Notes under the pieces: generated by a model
Database searches by the model: none
What the model saw: only the letters and a program-made list of their open reading frames with translations
What the model was told of the DNA's origin: nothing
Program-made: the position numbers and the translations under genes
Shown here: positions 1-9,413 of the stretch, piece after piece
Layout: each line of letters starts with the position of its first letter
How positions within the stretch are numbered: the first letter of the stretch is position 1
From: Ewingella sp. CoE-038-23
GTDB lineage: Bacteria; Pseudomonadota; Gammaproteobacteria; Enterobacterales; Enterobacteriaceae
Direction: 5' to 3'
Length of the DNA stretch: 64,000 bases
Assembly (NCBI RefSeq): GCF_040419245.1
Contig: NZ_JAZHOH010000001.1
Span: 1,488,001 to 1,552,000 of the forward strand

Positions 1-489
1 CAGCCGCTGCGCCTGCCCGCCGGAAAACTCATGGGGATACCCGGACAGCGCGTCGGCGGGCATCTGCACGGCATCCATCAGTTCCAGCATCCGCGAACGA
101 CGGCGCGCGGCGGGGTAGTTGCACAAATATCGCAGAGGCACGTCCAGCGTATCGGCGATGGTTTTGCGCGGATTGAGTGAAGCCACCGGGTCCTGAAACA
201 CATACTGAATCATTTGGCCGAAGGCTTTGTCGCCGCGCTTGGCGTGTGCCGACATCTCTTCACCCATTAGCTTGATGCTGCCGGACGTCGGGCGTTCAAG
301 GCCCACCAACATTCGTGCCAAAGTACTTTTGCCTGAGCCGCTCTCGCCAACAATCGCCAGCGTTTCCCCTGCGTCTAGGTGCAGGGAGACCCCCTTGAGC
401 GCCTCTACTTGATGTTTGTGGCCGGAAAACCAGCCGGACGCGCTGCCGAAGGTTTTCACCAGCCCGGTGGTTTCAATCACCTTGTTCAT
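1..489 (-). CDS. Oligopeptide/dipeptide-type ABC transporter ATP-binding protein (C-terminus beyond window)
   Basis: Second ATPase of a peptide-type ABC importer, acting on the cytoplasmic face of the permease. The 163 residues in the window show a Walker A motif (GESGSGKST near residue 50), the Q-loop context YVFQDPVASLNPR typical of Opp/Dpp ATPases, and the start of the signature (EFSGGQAQR) at the window edge. Walker B and the C-terminal oligopeptide-transporter tail are outside. The ATG overlaps the stop of the upstream fusion gene by 4 nt (ATGA), so the two are probably translationally coupled. It is the last visible gene of the operon that starts at 4,816. Family assignment is firm; the substrate (peptide, nickel, glutathione) cannot be read from the sequence. 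Confidence 0.9.
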   Translation of the reverse strand, partial: MNKVIETTGLVKTFGSASGWFSGHKHQVEALKGVSLHLDAGETLAIVGESGSGKSTLARMLVGLERPTSGSIKLMGEEMSAHAKRGDKAFGQMIQYVFQDPVASLNPRKTIADTLDVPLRYLCNYPAARRRSRMLELMDAVQMPADALSGYPHEFSGGQAQRL

Positions 490-2282
490 GGAGCCTCCTT
501 CAGTGAAGCGTCTTGGCGATAAAGCTCGCCGACTTGTTTAAGGAAAGCACGTCCCTGACCGAGCTTTGGCACGCTGGCAATAAGGCGCCGGGTGTAGTCA
601 TGTTGAGGTTGGCGAAGCACGGACCCTGTTTCGCCAGTTTCAACGATTTCACCGTGGCGCATAACCGCCACGCGGTCGCAAATCTGCGCAATAACGCCAA
701 AATCATGAGTGATAAACAGTAGGGTCAGCCCGCGTTCGTGACGCAGCTTTTGCAGTAATTCAAGAATGCGGGCTTGCACCGTGACATCCAGCGCAGTGGT
801 GGGTTCGTCAGCGATAATGACCTCGGGGTCATTGGCCAGCGCCATGGCAATCCCCACTCGCTGGCGCTGGCCGCCTGAAAGCTGATGCGGGAAGGCGTCA
901 AAGCGAGATGCTGCTTGATCAATGCCGACGCTTGCCAGCAGAGCCAGTGCCCGCTGTTTGGCGGCTGAAGCTGCTAGCGGCTGATGGGCCTGAATAGCTT
1001 CAATGATCTGAGCGCCGATAGTGAACTGCGGGTGCAAGGTGGTCAGCGGATCCTGAAATATATAAGCTACTCGCGCGCCACGCCGCTGCTGCAACTGGCT
1101 TTGAGGAAGAGATAACATCTCTTCGCCACTCACGTAAATCGCGCCGCCGGTTATCTCGCCGGGCGGGGAGGACACCAGCCCCATGATGGACAGCGCGGTG
1201 ACGCTTTTCCCCGAGCCACTTTCGCCTATCAGCCCTAAACACTCACCCTGCGCAACGTAGAAACTAATGCCTTTCACTGCCGCCGAAACATGGGCGCCGG
1301 AGCGGAAATTCACCTGCAAATCGACCACTTCCAGCAGGGCTTTATCACTGTGCCGCGCCGCCGGTACCTGAGGGCGTTTTACGCAAGTCACTGCCTGAGC
1401 GCGCTGCAGCACGCCGGACTTGAGGCGCGGATCTAGCAGGTCACGCACGCCATCGCCGAGCAGATTAAAGCTCATCACCAGCAGGAAAATCATTAAGCCA
1501 GGCACCACCGAGACGTGCGGCGCGCTGAACATCTGTGCGCGGCCCTGTCCAAGCATTGAGCCTAAATCGGCATTGGGGGGTTGCGTCCCGAGGCCGAGGA
1601 ACGACAGTCCGGCAGTTTCCAAAATCATCCAGCCGACGGTAGTCGACATGGTTACCACTACCACCGGCATGACGTTTGGCAGCACTTCAGTCAGCAAGAT
1701 TTGCAGGTGATTTTTACCCGACAGTCGCGCCGCCTGAATAAAGTCGCGCTGGCGCAGGCCGACGGTTAAGCCACGAATATTACGGGCAAAGAAGGGAATG
1801 TTGACCACCGCGATAGCGTAAAGCGCATTCAGCAGGCCGGGGCCGAGCACCGCGACAATCACCAACGCCAGCAATATGTAGGGAAAGGCCATCAGCATGT
1901 CTATCAGCCGCATCAGCAAGCTGTCGGTTTTTCCCCCGGCATAACCGGCGATCAGCCCAATCAGCGTGCCAAAAAATGCTGCCAAAAGCGTGGCGCAAAT
2001 GCCCACAGCCAACGACACGCGCGTGCCCCACAGCAGGCGTGAAAGCACGTCACGGCCCAAGGGGTCAGTGCCGAGCCAGTGTCCTTGTGAGAAGGGCGGC
2101 AGTAGGCGATTGAGTAAGTCGGTCGCGTCAGGATCTGGCAGAGGCAACAGCGGAGCCGCTAGCGCTGCCGCAACAGCCAGCACTAACAGGATTAGGCCCA
2201 GCGTGGCCAGTCTGTTGGCCAGCAACAGTGCCCAGAGTGATTGGCGATGGCGCGGCGCGGTGGTCGTTGTCGTCGAGTTCAT
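486..2282 (-). CDS. Fused ABC permease (DppC/OppC-like) and ATP-binding protein (DppD/OppD-like)
   Basis: A 598-aa protein joining two subunits that are usually separate. Residues about 1-295 form a DppC-type permease: one N-terminal membrane segment, a periplasmic part with [14 protein letters not shown], then the five-helix core with an EAA loop ([19 protein letters not shown]). Residues about 315-598 form an ATPase with Walker [11 protein letters not shown], signature [11 protein letters not shown], Walker [13 protein letters not shown] and the H-loop LLFITHDFG. No stop or frameshift lies between the halves, so this is a true in-frame fusion. It overlaps the DppB-like gene upstream and the second ATPase downstream by 4 nt each. 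Such fusions exist in some peptide transporter operons. Substrate unknown. Confidence 0.9.
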   Translation of the reverse strand: MNSTTTTTAPRHRQSLWALLLANRLATLGLILLVLAVAAALAAPLLPLPDPDATDLLNRLLPPFSQGHWLGTDPLGRDVLSRLLWGTRVSLAVGICATLLAAFFGTLIGLIAGYAGGKTDSLLMRLIDMLMAFPYILLALVIVAVLGPGLLNALYAIAVVNIPFFARNIRGLTVGLRQRDFIQAARLSGKNHLQILLTEVLPNVMPVVVVTMSTTVGWMILETAGLSFLGLGTQPPNADLGSMLGQGRAQMFSAPHVSVVPGLMIFLLVMSFNLLGDGVRDLLDPRLKSGVLQRAQAVTCVKRPQVPAARHSDKALLEVVDLQVNFRSGAHVSAAVKGISFYVAQGECLGLIGESGSGKSVTALSIMGLVSSPPGEITGGAIYVSGEEMLSLPQSQLQQRRGARVAYIFQDPLTTLHPQFTIGAQIIEAIQAHQPLAASAAKQRALALLASVGIDQAASRFDAFPHQLSGGQRQRVGIAMALANDPEVIIADEPTTALDVTVQARILELLQKLRHERGLTLLFITHDFGVIAQICDRVAVMRHGEIVETGETGSVLRQPQHDYTRRLIASVPKLGQGRAFLKQVGELYRQDASLKEAP

Positions 2283-3226
2283 GATTTTAACCTCGGGTCG
2301 AGAAGCGCCTGAAGAATGTCAGCACAGAGATTGATCAGCACGTAGGCCGCTGCTGCAATGAGCACGCCGCCCTGAACCAGAAGCAAATCGCGAGTCGCCA
2401 CGGCTTTCACCATCATCGCCCCCAGCCCCGGCCACTGAAAAACGGTCTCGATATACACTGCGCCACCTAGCACAAAGCCTGCCTGAATGCCGATCACCGG
2501 AATAACCGACACCAGCGCCATACGAAACGCGTGCTTATAGATCACTTTTCGCTCGGAAAGACCTTTGGCACGGGCGGTTCGAATGAAGTCTTGTCGCAGC
2601 ACTTCCAGCATGGCGGTGCGCGTCAGGCGGGCAATCACGCCGGTAGCGACAATCGCCAGCGTAATGGCGGGCAGGGTAAGGTGATGCAGCAAGTCCAGCG
2701 CACCACCACCACCCCAAATGGCGTACATGCCTGAAGCAGGAAACCACTGGAGCTGCACGGCAAACAGCATGATCATCAGCAGGCCAATCCAGAAAGAGGG
2801 CATTGAAATGCCCAGCAGCACTAGCAGGGTTATCAGGCGATCCCCCCAGCCGAACTGACGCACTGCGGAGAAAATCCCTGCCAGCAAGCCCAGAACTGTG
2901 CTTATCAGTAACGCGCAACCGCCCAGCAGCAGCGTGGCACCAAATCGCTCCAGCACTTCATCAATCACCGGCCTATTAAGCACGTAAGAGCGCCCAAAGT
3001 CGCCGTGCAAGATATTCCCGGCCCAGATGAAATACTGCTGATAGAGCGGCTTATTCAGCCCCAACTCCTGATTAATGCGCGCGACGTTTTCTGGCGTCGC
3101 CCACGCGCCCAGCAGCGCCTGCGCCGGGTTGCCGGGGATCATCGCCATAATCAGAAAGACAATCAGCGACAGCCCGATAAACACCGGAATGGTCGCCAGC
3201 AGCCTTTTCAGTACGTAACCCATCAT
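2279..3226 (-). CDS. Oligopeptide/dipeptide-type ABC transporter permease (DppB-like)
   Basis: Inner-membrane permease of 315 aa, the usual length for DppB/OppB. The N-terminal helix (MGYVLKRLLATIPVFIGLSL) and the following IPGNPA motif are the family hallmarks. The EAA loop reads ARAKGLSERKVIYKHAFRMAL and contacts the ATPase. The C-terminus ends in LLDPRLKS, as in DppB homologues. The start is ATG-ATG preceded by GGGGAGAA. It lies 15 bp after the binding-protein gene and overlaps the fusion gene by 4 nt, so it belongs to one operon of binding protein, permease, permease-ATPase and ATPase. Confidence 0.92.
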   Translation of the reverse strand: MMGYVLKRLLATIPVFIGLSLIVFLIMAMIPGNPAQALLGAWATPENVARINQELGLNKPLYQQYFIWAGNILHGDFGRSYVLNRPVIDEVLERFGATLLLGGCALLISTVLGLLAGIFSAVRQFGWGDRLITLLVLLGISMPSFWIGLLMIMLFAVQLQWFPASGMYAIWGGGGALDLLHHLTLPAITLAIVATGVIARLTRTAMLEVLRQDFIRTARAKGLSERKVIYKHAFRMALVSVIPVIGIQAGFVLGGAVYIETVFQWPGLGAMMVKAVATRDLLLVQGGVLIAAAAYVLINLCADILQALLDPRLKS

Positions 3227-3241
3227 CGTGGTTCTCCCCGT

Positions 3242-4816
3242 TTACTGTTTGGTTACCCGATTGAGCAACAGATTGAAATTCGGTTGCAGCGCAAAGTGCT
3301 GAATGCGCGTTGACGTCACGGCGTTTTGTTTCCAGTTAGCGACGAAAATCCACGGCGCGTCGTCATGAACCTTCTGCTGTACCTGACGATAGAGTGCACC
3401 GCGTGTGGCGGTGTCCGTGGTCAGCCGCGCCTTTTGCAGCAGCGCGTCAACCTGCGGGTTACTGTAATACCCGGAGTTAAATCCTCCCGCTTTCGGCCAC
3501 GCGTCGGTGCGCAGCGTGAGGAATGGCAGAGTGTCCGGGTCATTGGTCATCCACGCCATTTCCGCCATATGGGTTTGGTTATTCAGCCCGGCGTTGACCT
3601 TCGACAGATAGGTATTCCACTCATAGGTTTGAATCGCTACATTCAGGCCGACGGCTTTCAGATCGGCCTGAATAGCGGTCGCCATCGGGATAGGGTCGAG
3701 CATGCCGGAGCCACCCTCTGTCACGTAGAAGGTCAGCGTCGCCCCTTCGGCTCCTGCGGCTTTGAGCAACTCACGCGCTTTGGCCGGGTCATAAGGGTAG
3801 GGTGAAACCTCTTTGTTAGCCGCCCAGCCAAAAGCACGGGGGATTGGACCATCAGCCACCTCGGCGGAACCTTGCAAAATATTGTCTGCCAGAGACTGTT
3901 TGTTCACCGCGTAATTCACCGCCTGCCGCACGCGTACATCATTGAAGGGTGGCACCTGCGTATTGAGCATCACGTACCAGACGTGCGGGCCGGTGGTCTG
4001 ATACATACGGAAGCGATCGTGCTTTTTCTCAAACAGCTTTACCGTGTCTGGCGGCACTTCCACCATGGCATCGATGCCGCCAGACAGCATCTCGGCCACC
4101 CGTGTATTACCGTCGGTTATCGGCCTGAATACGACGTTCTGTACCGCAGGTTTGCCGTCCCAATAATGCTCATTGGCATTGACCACCACCCGCTGATTGG
4201 CCTGCCACTCAGCAAAGCGAAATGCGCCAGTGCCCACCGGGTGGCGGCCAAACTCCTTGCCATATTTCTTCACGGCGGTTGGCGAGACAATCAGGCCGGT
4301 CGGCGTCGCCAGATTAGAGAGGAAAGGGGCGAAAGGCTCTTTTAGGGTGAACACCAGCGTATTGGCGTCCGGCGTCTCAATGCTTTTTATCGATGAAAAG
4401 AAGAAGGAAAGCGGAAAGGGCCCGGTGTTATGCCACGGATTTTTGTCATCCAGCATACGGTCAAAGGTGAATTTTGCCGCTTCGGCGTTGAACGGCGTGC
4501 CATCCTGAAACGTCACGTTTTCCCGCAGATGAAAGCGATAGGTCAGACCGTCCGGGCTGATTTCCCAACCTGTGGCGAGGGCTGGCTCGATATCCAGCTT
4601 GCCTTCGCCATTGCGTACCAGTCCGTCGTAGATATTGACCAAAATACGTGAATCGTTTGCCGCGGTGGCGATTTGCGGGTCGAGGGATTGCGGCTCGGCA
4701 ACTTGGCCGATCAACAAGGCATCGGCTGGCGTTTTCGCCATGGTGGGAGCGCACCACGATAGCGCGCCGAAGCAGAGACAGAGCGGGAGAAACCTTCTTC
4801 GCAGAGTGTGCAGCAT
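3242..4816 (-). CDS. Extracellular solute-binding protein family 5 (peptide-type ABC importer)
   Basis: Periplasmic binding protein of 524 aa that would deliver substrate to the transporter encoded just downstream. The start at 4,816 is chosen over an earlier in-frame codon because GAGGT lies 5 nt upstream and the protein then opens with a typical Sec signal (MLHTLRRRFLPLCLCFGAL, cleavage near residue 27). Family motifs: AEPQSLDPQIATAANDSRIL near the mature N-terminus, DGLTYRFHLRENVTFQDGTPF, and a C-terminal QQKVHDDAPWIFV segment, as in DppA/GsiB/NikA. The neighbouring DUF1028 gene is divergent across an AT-rich 161-bp gap. Ligand not predictable from sequence. Confidence 0.9.
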   Translation of the reverse strand: MLHTLRRRFLPLCLCFGALSWCAPTMAKTPADALLIGQVAEPQSLDPQIATAANDSRILVNIYDGLVRNGEGKLDIEPALATGWEISPDGLTYRFHLRENVTFQDGTPFNAEAAKFTFDRMLDDKNPWHNTGPFPLSFFFSSIKSIETPDANTLVFTLKEPFAPFLSNLATPTGLIVSPTAVKKYGKEFGRHPVGTGAFRFAEWQANQRVVVNANEHYWDGKPAVQNVVFRPITDGNTRVAEMLSGGIDAMVEVPPDTVKLFEKKHDRFRMYQTTGPHVWYVMLNTQVPPFNDVRVRQAVNYAVNKQSLADNILQGSAEVADGPIPRAFGWAANKEVSPYPYDPAKARELLKAAGAEGATLTFYVTEGGSGMLDPIPMATAIQADLKAVGLNVAIQTYEWNTYLSKVNAGLNNQTHMAEMAWMTNDPDTLPFLTLRTDAWPKAGGFNSGYYSNPQVDALLQKARLTTDTATRGALYRQVQQKVHDDAPWIFVANWKQNAVTSTRIQHFALQPNFNLLLNRVTKQ

Positions 4817-4977
4817 ACCGACCTCGTGGCGAGTTGTGTGTCGTGTGACTCCTTTCAAAAGAGTCTGTTTATTATTTGTGCTTATTTTATTTATGCGTAT
4901 AAATAGAATTAAATGCAATAATTTATACTCATAAATTTAACGAGGCTGTCATAACACGACAAAAACAGGGGGCGGTT

Positions 4978-5628
4978 TTGACCTTTTCAATCGTAGCGCG
5001 GGATGAACAAACGGGAGCACTGGGCGTTGCCAGCGCTACGGCGGGCCCGGCGGTGGGCGCGCTGGTGACCCACGGGCGCTCGCAAGTTGGCGCTATTGCT
5101 ACCCAAGCCATGACCAATCCACTGTACGGTGAGCGCGGACTGGCATTGCTCCGACAAGGCGCAGACGCCGCCTTGACCTTAAAAAACTTGCTGGCCGAAG
5201 ACTTCAACCGGCAGATGCGTCAGGTGCTGATTATTGATAATCAGGGCAAGATGGCGCATTGGAGCGGCGGAGAGTGCGGCCCGTGGGCCGGCAGTTTGGC
5301 GGGGGATTCGTGCGTGGTCGGCGGTAACTTGCTCACCGGCGCCAGCACGCTGTCCGACATGCTGGAAAGTTATGACCAAAACGGCGATTTACCCTTTGCT
5401 GATCGCCTTCTCAGCGCCATGTTCGCCGGTGCGCAGGCCGGTGGCGACAAGCGCGGGCTGAAGTCAGCGGCGCTAAAAATTTGGCACGACCGCGAATATC
5501 CCAGCGTTGACCTGCGTGTTGATTGGTCTGATCTCCCCCTTGCCGAATTGGCCGAAATCCTCCAGCAAACCCGCGAGCCTTCCTACGCCGACTTCTTCGC
5601 CTCTCTGCCTAAAGGCCATGTAGGCTAA
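4978..5628 (+). CDS. DUF1028 family protein (predicted Ntn-hydrolase fold)
   Basis: A 216-aa cytosolic protein with the DUF1028 signature at its N-terminus (MTFSIVARDEQTGALGVASAT) and family blocks AIATQAMTNPLYGERGLALL and GNLLTG. DUF1028 proteins are classed with the Ntn-hydrolase (proteasome-like) fold; a substrate is not established. The start is TTG with AGGGGG 5 nt upstream, and the conserved N-terminus excludes a later start. It is divergent from the peptide-type ABC operon, an arrangement that suggests a joint role, for example hydrolysis of an imported peptide or amide. That role is inference. Confidence 0.8.
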   Translation: MTFSIVARDEQTGALGVASATAGPAVGALVTHGRSQVGAIATQAMTNPLYGERGLALLRQGADAALTLKNLLAEDFNRQMRQVLIIDNQGKMAHWSGGECGPWAGSLAGDSCVVGGNLLTGASTLSDMLESYDQNGDLPFADRLLSAMFAGAQAGGDKRGLKSAALKIWHDREYPSVDLRVDWSDLPLAELAEILQQTREPSYADFFASLPKGHVG

Positions 5629-5641
5629 CGCGTCATAAGAT

Positions 5642-5658
5642 TGCATTATGTTGGTGCA
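5642..5658. promoter_or_regulatory. Candidate NtrC binding site upstream of nac
   Basis: The dyad TGCATTATGTTGGTGCA matches the NtrC consensus TGCACY-N5-RGTGCA except at the C of the left half-site. Its centre lies about 143 bp upstream of the start site expected from the sigma54 promoter at 5,766-5,781, close to the enhancer distance known for enterobacterial nac genes. Seen in sequence; function inferred. Confidence 0.75.
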
Positions 5659-5765
5659 ATAGGGTGTGAATGGTGCGCGTGTGGGGAGTAATTACTTATG
5701 CGATGATGGGGAAATTAAATATTAATTACAATGAGTTATATATATTTTTGTAATGATTGAGTTTT

Positions 5766-5781
5766 TGGCCCAGTTATTGCT
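5766..5781 (+). promoter_or_regulatory. Sigma54 (RpoN) promoter of nac
   Basis: TGGCCCAGTTATTGCT fits the -24/-12 consensus TGGCAC-N5-TTGCW, with GG and GC exactly 12 bp apart. It lies about 68 bp upstream of the nac start codon. Enterobacterial nac genes are known to be transcribed by sigma54 RNA polymerase activated by phosphorylated NtrC under nitrogen limitation, so position and type both fit. Confidence 0.8.
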
Positions 5782-5849
5782 CTCTTGATGTAGCTACTAT
5801 GTTTGGCACCCCCTCAGGGGAACCTTTTCTGGCAACGTGGAGAACAGTG

Positions 5850-6476
5850 ATGAACCTCAGACGCTTAAAGTACTTCGTGAAAATCGTCGATATCGGCAGC
5901 CTGACTCAGGCGGCAGAGGTTTTGCATATCGCCCAACCTGCGTTGAGCCAGCAACTGGCGACGCTGGAAGGGGAGTTGCATCAGCAATTATTAATTCGCA
6001 CTAAGCGTGGTGTAACCCCAACCGAGGCCGGAAATATTCTTTACATGCACGCCCAGACGATTTTACGTCAGTGCGAGCAGGCGCATAGCGCCGTGAACTG
6101 TGCCGGTCAGGCACTCAGCGGGCAAGTGTCCGTCGGTTTGGCCCTCGGCAGCGCGGCACCCAACATGGCCGCCCAGTTGTTACAGGCCGTTCGCGAGCAG
6201 CACCCGCGCATTCTGTTGTATATCAACGAAAACTTTAACTCGACCCTCACCGAACTTGTCACCGAAGGTCGCATGGACATGGCAGTGATCGCCGAATCCC
6301 GCCCAGCCAAAGCCTTCTCCGTCGTCAGCGGCGCATCAGCCCGCCAGTCGCACCAGCTAAAAGTTTCCACCACCCAACCTTTGTCACCTCCGGCGCAGGC
6401 GGTTTATAAGATATTGCAAGAGCTGATGGCAGGGGAGAGCAGCCGTGTGGCAGAGCCTTTACTGGCCGTTGGGTAA
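5850..6476 (+). pseudogene. nac: nac, nitrogen assimilation control LysR-type regulator, with internal deletion in the effector domain
   Basis: The 208-aa product begins MNLRRLKYFVKIVDIGSLTQ, the recognisable start of enterobacterial Nac, and keeps the whole helix-turn-helix (residues 1-65) and linker helix. Similarity to Nac runs to about residue 160 (EGRMDMAVI). The C-terminal end (LSPPAQAVYKILQELM, ending AVG) again matches the last 30 residues of Nac. Roughly 95 residues between these blocks are missing relative to the usual 305, and the junction is in frame. Promoter and NtrC site look intact. The DNA-binding part may still work: N-terminal fragments of Klebsiella Nac are reported to be active. 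Whether to call it a pseudogene or a shortened functional regulator is open. Confidence 0.75.
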
Positions 6477-6499
6477 GAGTCCGGTTTTGCGGTTTAAGG

Positions 6500-6536
6500 T
6501 CAAGATTGTGGGCGTCGACCCACACCGACCAACTGG
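6500..6536 (-). repeat. Copy of a short dispersed repeat (partner near 15,760)
   Basis: Read on the minus strand this contains TTGGTCGGTGTGGGTCGACG, then CCCACAATCTTGA. The same run with three or four substitutions occurs on the plus strand at 15,760-15,792. GTGGGCGTCGACCCAC inside it can form a hairpin and could help end lsrK transcription. The two copies are inverted and flank the lsr locus. Repeat family not recognised. Confidence 0.6.
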
Positions 6537-6548
6537 CCTACCATCCCC

Positions 6549-8138
6549 TCACAACCCGGGTGCTTTCCACATCGACGTGGTCAACTGCCTATCTACTAGG
6601 CCCAACTGGTCGGCGTAAACGGCCTGCCAGTTGCTCTTCTGCAATAAATAAATCTCATGATTTACCGCGTCGGGCTGATACTCCCTTTCCCAACGCACCA
6701 GCGATTCCCCGGTTTCCGCGAGGGTGGAGTAGACGCCCGCCGCGACGCCGGCGGCAATGGCGCAGCCCAGGGCGGTGGCTTCCTTCACGACCGGCACTTT
6801 TACCGGAATGCCGGTGACATCGCTGAGGATCTGGCACCACAACTTGCCCTTCGAGCCGCCACCGGCGAACACTAATGATTTAGCGCGAACGCCGGAAAAC
6901 TCGGCAATCAGGTCCAGATTGCAGGCGGAGACGATGGCGGCATTCTCTTCCAGCGCGCGGAATAGCGTTTGCTTATTGCAGCGTTCGGGGTCAATCGACA
7001 AGTTGATGAAAGAGGGGGCGGCGTGATACCAGGTTTTAAAATGCATCGCGTCGGAGAAAATCGGTGTCACGCCCCATGAGCCGACCGGCACGCGGGCAGC
7101 CATGTCTTCTAATAATGAATAAGTGTCGACTCCCAAACGCTGGGAGAGCAGCTTCTCTTCGGAGCAAAATGCGTCGCGGAACCAGCGCATCGTCAGGCCG
7201 GTGAAGAAGCTGATTGACTCGGCTTGCGCCATGCCGGGGATCACGTGCGGGTTGATGCGAATGTTCATTTCCGGGTCGGTGACGGGTTTTGGCAGATTAA
7301 CCACTTGCTGCCAGAAGGTGCCGCCCAGCACCGCCGTCTGCCCGGCGCGCACCACGCCCAGCCCCAGCGTGCCGAGTTGCACATCGCCGCCGCCCATGCC
7401 CACCGGCGTACCGGCCTGCAGGCCGCTGGCTTCTGCCGCCTTGGCGGTGACTGAGCCAAGTCGGGTGCCGGTTTCCGCAACGGGAGAAAGCATATCGGCA
7501 CGCAGCCCGGCCATGTCGAGCAATTCAGGGCGCCAGTTGCGCGTGGCAAGGTCTAACATGCCCGTTGTGCCCGCGTTGGACGGGTCAACCGCCAGCTCGC
7601 CGCTCAGCATATAGGCCAGCCAGTCGCTGATCATGGTCACGGTGGCCGCCTGACGGTAAATGTCCGGGCGATGGTGAGCCAGCCATAGCAGGCGCGGCAT
7701 GGCGCTTAGCGCCAGCGTCTGGCCGGAGCACTCATAGACTTCACGCTCGAATTCATCATCATGGATCTCTTTAAGCTCGGAGACTTCGCGGCTGGCGCGG
7801 GCGTCAACGTTGGCGCAGGCCCAAATTGGCTCACCGGCTTTATTATAGAGAACGATACCTTCGCGCATTGAGCAGGCGGCGACGGCGCGAATGCTCGAGG
7901 CGGGGATCTGTGCCTCATGCAGCGCCTGACGGATGCACTGGCAGGCCAACTGCCAGTTTTTACTCAGGTCGAACTCCATTGAGCCGGGTACGTCCGGCAC
8001 CGCGAGGTGGATCCACTCGGCCTGTCCCGCGGCTATCTGCTCACCTTCGAGATTGAAAATAACCGCGCGAATGCTGCCCGTACCGGCATCCAGTGCCATC
8101 AAATAAGCATCGTGTTTTGTCGCAGATGATGTGCTCAT
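6549..8138 (-). CDS. lsrK: Autoinducer-2 kinase LsrK
   Basis: Cytoplasmic FGGY-family kinase of 529 aa that phosphorylates imported AI-2 (DPD) to phospho-DPD, the inducer that releases LsrR. The N-terminal phosphate loop reads [20 protein letters not shown], and the second ATP-binding block [20 protein letters not shown] lies in the C-terminal half, as in E. coli LsrK. The ATG at 8,138 was chosen because it follows a GAGAG ribosome site and gives the E. coli-like N-terminus; an upstream in-frame codon would add 19 residues with no family similarity. It is downstream of lsrR with a 67-bp gap, forming an lsrRK operon. Confidence 0.95.
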   Translation of the reverse strand: MSTSSATKHDAYLMALDAGTGSIRAVIFNLEGEQIAAGQAEWIHLAVPDVPGSMEFDLSKNWQLACQCIRQALHEAQIPASSIRAVAACSMREGIVLYNKAGEPIWACANVDARASREVSELKEIHDDEFEREVYECSGQTLALSAMPRLLWLAHHRPDIYRQAATVTMISDWLAYMLSGELAVDPSNAGTTGMLDLATRNWRPELLDMAGLRADMLSPVAETGTRLGSVTAKAAEASGLQAGTPVGMGGGDVQLGTLGLGVVRAGQTAVLGGTFWQQVVNLPKPVTDPEMNIRINPHVIPGMAQAESISFFTGLTMRWFRDAFCSEEKLLSQRLGVDTYSLLEDMAARVPVGSWGVTPIFSDAMHFKTWYHAAPSFINLSIDPERCNKQTLFRALEENAAIVSACNLDLIAEFSGVRAKSLVFAGGGSKGKLWCQILSDVTGIPVKVPVVKEATALGCAIAAGVAAGVYSTLAETGESLVRWEREYQPDAVNHEIYLLQKSNWQAVYADQLGLVDRQLTTSMWKAPGL

Positions 8139-8205
8139 AGTCGCTCTCTCATAACGGTTTTTGTCCATACCCGTTACCGCCGCCGCGCAGAGCACACCCT
8201 GCGCG

Positions 8206-9180
8206 TTAGTCGAGCAGCGCCAGCATCGCCTGCGCCGTACTCTCTTCGGTAACCAGTGCGTTAATTCGTTTGCCTTTTAGCGCCGCGACAATCGCCTCGG
8301 CTTTTTCTACCCCGCCAGCAACGCCCAGCACGGTGGGGATATTGGCTAACTCATCCGGCGAAACGGCAATCAGCTCGTCGTGAATCGCCATGTTCTCCGC
8401 CAGCTCGCCGTTGCGCTGCATGAAGTAGCCGAGAATGTCGCCGACCGCCCCCTTGCGGCCAAAAATCAGCTGTTCCCCTTCGCTGATATAGCCCGAGCGC
8501 AGAATAGTGGCGTCGTGCTTCTGGTTCAGCGAGCCGATGCCGACGATGGCGATGTCCGCCGCGCAGGCCGCCAGCATTACGTCATGCACGTTACGCTCCT
8601 GGCGGAAAATCGCCGCCACGCTGGCCGACGAGGCCCGCAACGGCGCGGGAATAATGCTTACGCCGCAGGCCGCGTCGAGCTGGCCGATGCCGGTCATATA
8701 AGGGCCGACGCCGCCGGACAGCGTCACCATGCGAATCTGCTGCGAACTAATAAAGCCACTCAGGTGCTGCAAAGTGCTCATCGCGGTTTCGCCAAACCCC
8801 ACTGCCAGCAGCTGATCGGGCTTAAGTAGCGTCATCAACATGTGCGCGGCACCCACGCCTAGACGGCTGCTCAACACCCCTTCAGATAGCTGCGGCAACA
8901 CGCGGACGTGCTGCAGATCAAAGCGATTTAGCAAGGTGTTTTCCAGCGCCAGACAACCCTCAAAGCGCGAGTTAATCTGCACGCGAATAACGCCCGACTG
9001 ACGGCCTTTCTCCAGCAAACGCGAGACTTTCAGGCGCGTCAGCCCCAGCCGGTCACCGATCTCATTTTGGGTCAGGCCGTCGTGGTAATAGAACCACGCG
9101 GTACGTGCCAACAGCTCTTCTTCGCCCATGCCGTATTCCATTGGGATAGTCAGGTCGGACTGCGTTGCTTTGTCATTCAT
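8206..9180 (-). CDS. lsrR: Transcriptional repressor LsrR
   Basis: SorC/DeoR-type repressor of the lsr genes, 324 aa. The N-terminal helix-turn-helix reads [24 protein letters not shown] (about residues 34-57), followed by the sugar-phosphate-binding domain with [32 protein letters not shown] and VGIGSLNQ, all close to E. coli LsrR. Phospho-AI-2 binding is known to release LsrR from DNA. The ATG at 9,180 is preferred (AAGTG 8 nt upstream); a GTG 9 bp upstream is possible. Divergent from lsrA over 233 bp that should hold both promoters and the operators. Confidence 0.95.
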   Translation of the reverse strand: MNDKATQSDLTIPMEYGMGEEELLARTAWFYYHDGLTQNEIGDRLGLTRLKVSRLLEKGRQSGVIRVQINSRFEGCLALENTLLNRFDLQHVRVLPQLSEGVLSSRLGVGAAHMLMTLLKPDQLLAVGFGETAMSTLQHLSGFISSQQIRMVTLSGGVGPYMTGIGQLDAACGVSIIPAPLRASSASVAAIFRQERNVHDVMLAACAADIAIVGIGSLNQKHDATILRSGYISEGEQLIFGRKGAVGDILGYFMQRNGELAENMAIHDELIAVSPDELANIPTVLGVAGGVEKAEAIVAALKGKRINALVTEESTAQAMLALLD

Positions 9181-9413
9181 AGTGAACACTTATCAAAATG
9201 TAGATCAATTGTTCGTTAACAAAATGTTGTTAACTGTGATGTGTATGGCAAATCGTGAATGATTGCTGTTCGAATCATAACGCAGAGTATATGGATTGAA
9301 CAAACTGTGATCGCGGCTGAAGTTTTATCCGTCACCTGAGACTAGGCTTTTGAACAATATTAAATGACAAATACATTTGTTCATTGAATGTGTTTTCACT
9401 CAGAGGCCCTTTC
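9181..9413. promoter_or_regulatory. lsrR-lsrA divergent regulatory region with candidate LsrR operators
   Basis: The 233-bp gap is AT-rich and carries repeated half-sites. TGAACAA at 9,351-9,357 and its inverse TTGTTCA at 9,377-9,383 frame a possible lsrA core promoter (TATTAA around 9,358). Near lsrR, 9,208-9,237 contains TTGTTCGTTAAC and TTGTTAAC. In E. coli this region is bound by LsrR and CRP; the dyads here are candidates for LsrR. TGTGA occurs at 9,235 and 9,305, but neither has a good CRP second half-site. Confidence 0.5.

Noticed and set aside
9235..9325. CRP site in the lsr regulatory region
   Set aside because: TGTGA occurs at 9,235 and 9,305 but neither is followed at the right distance by TCACA or a close variant.
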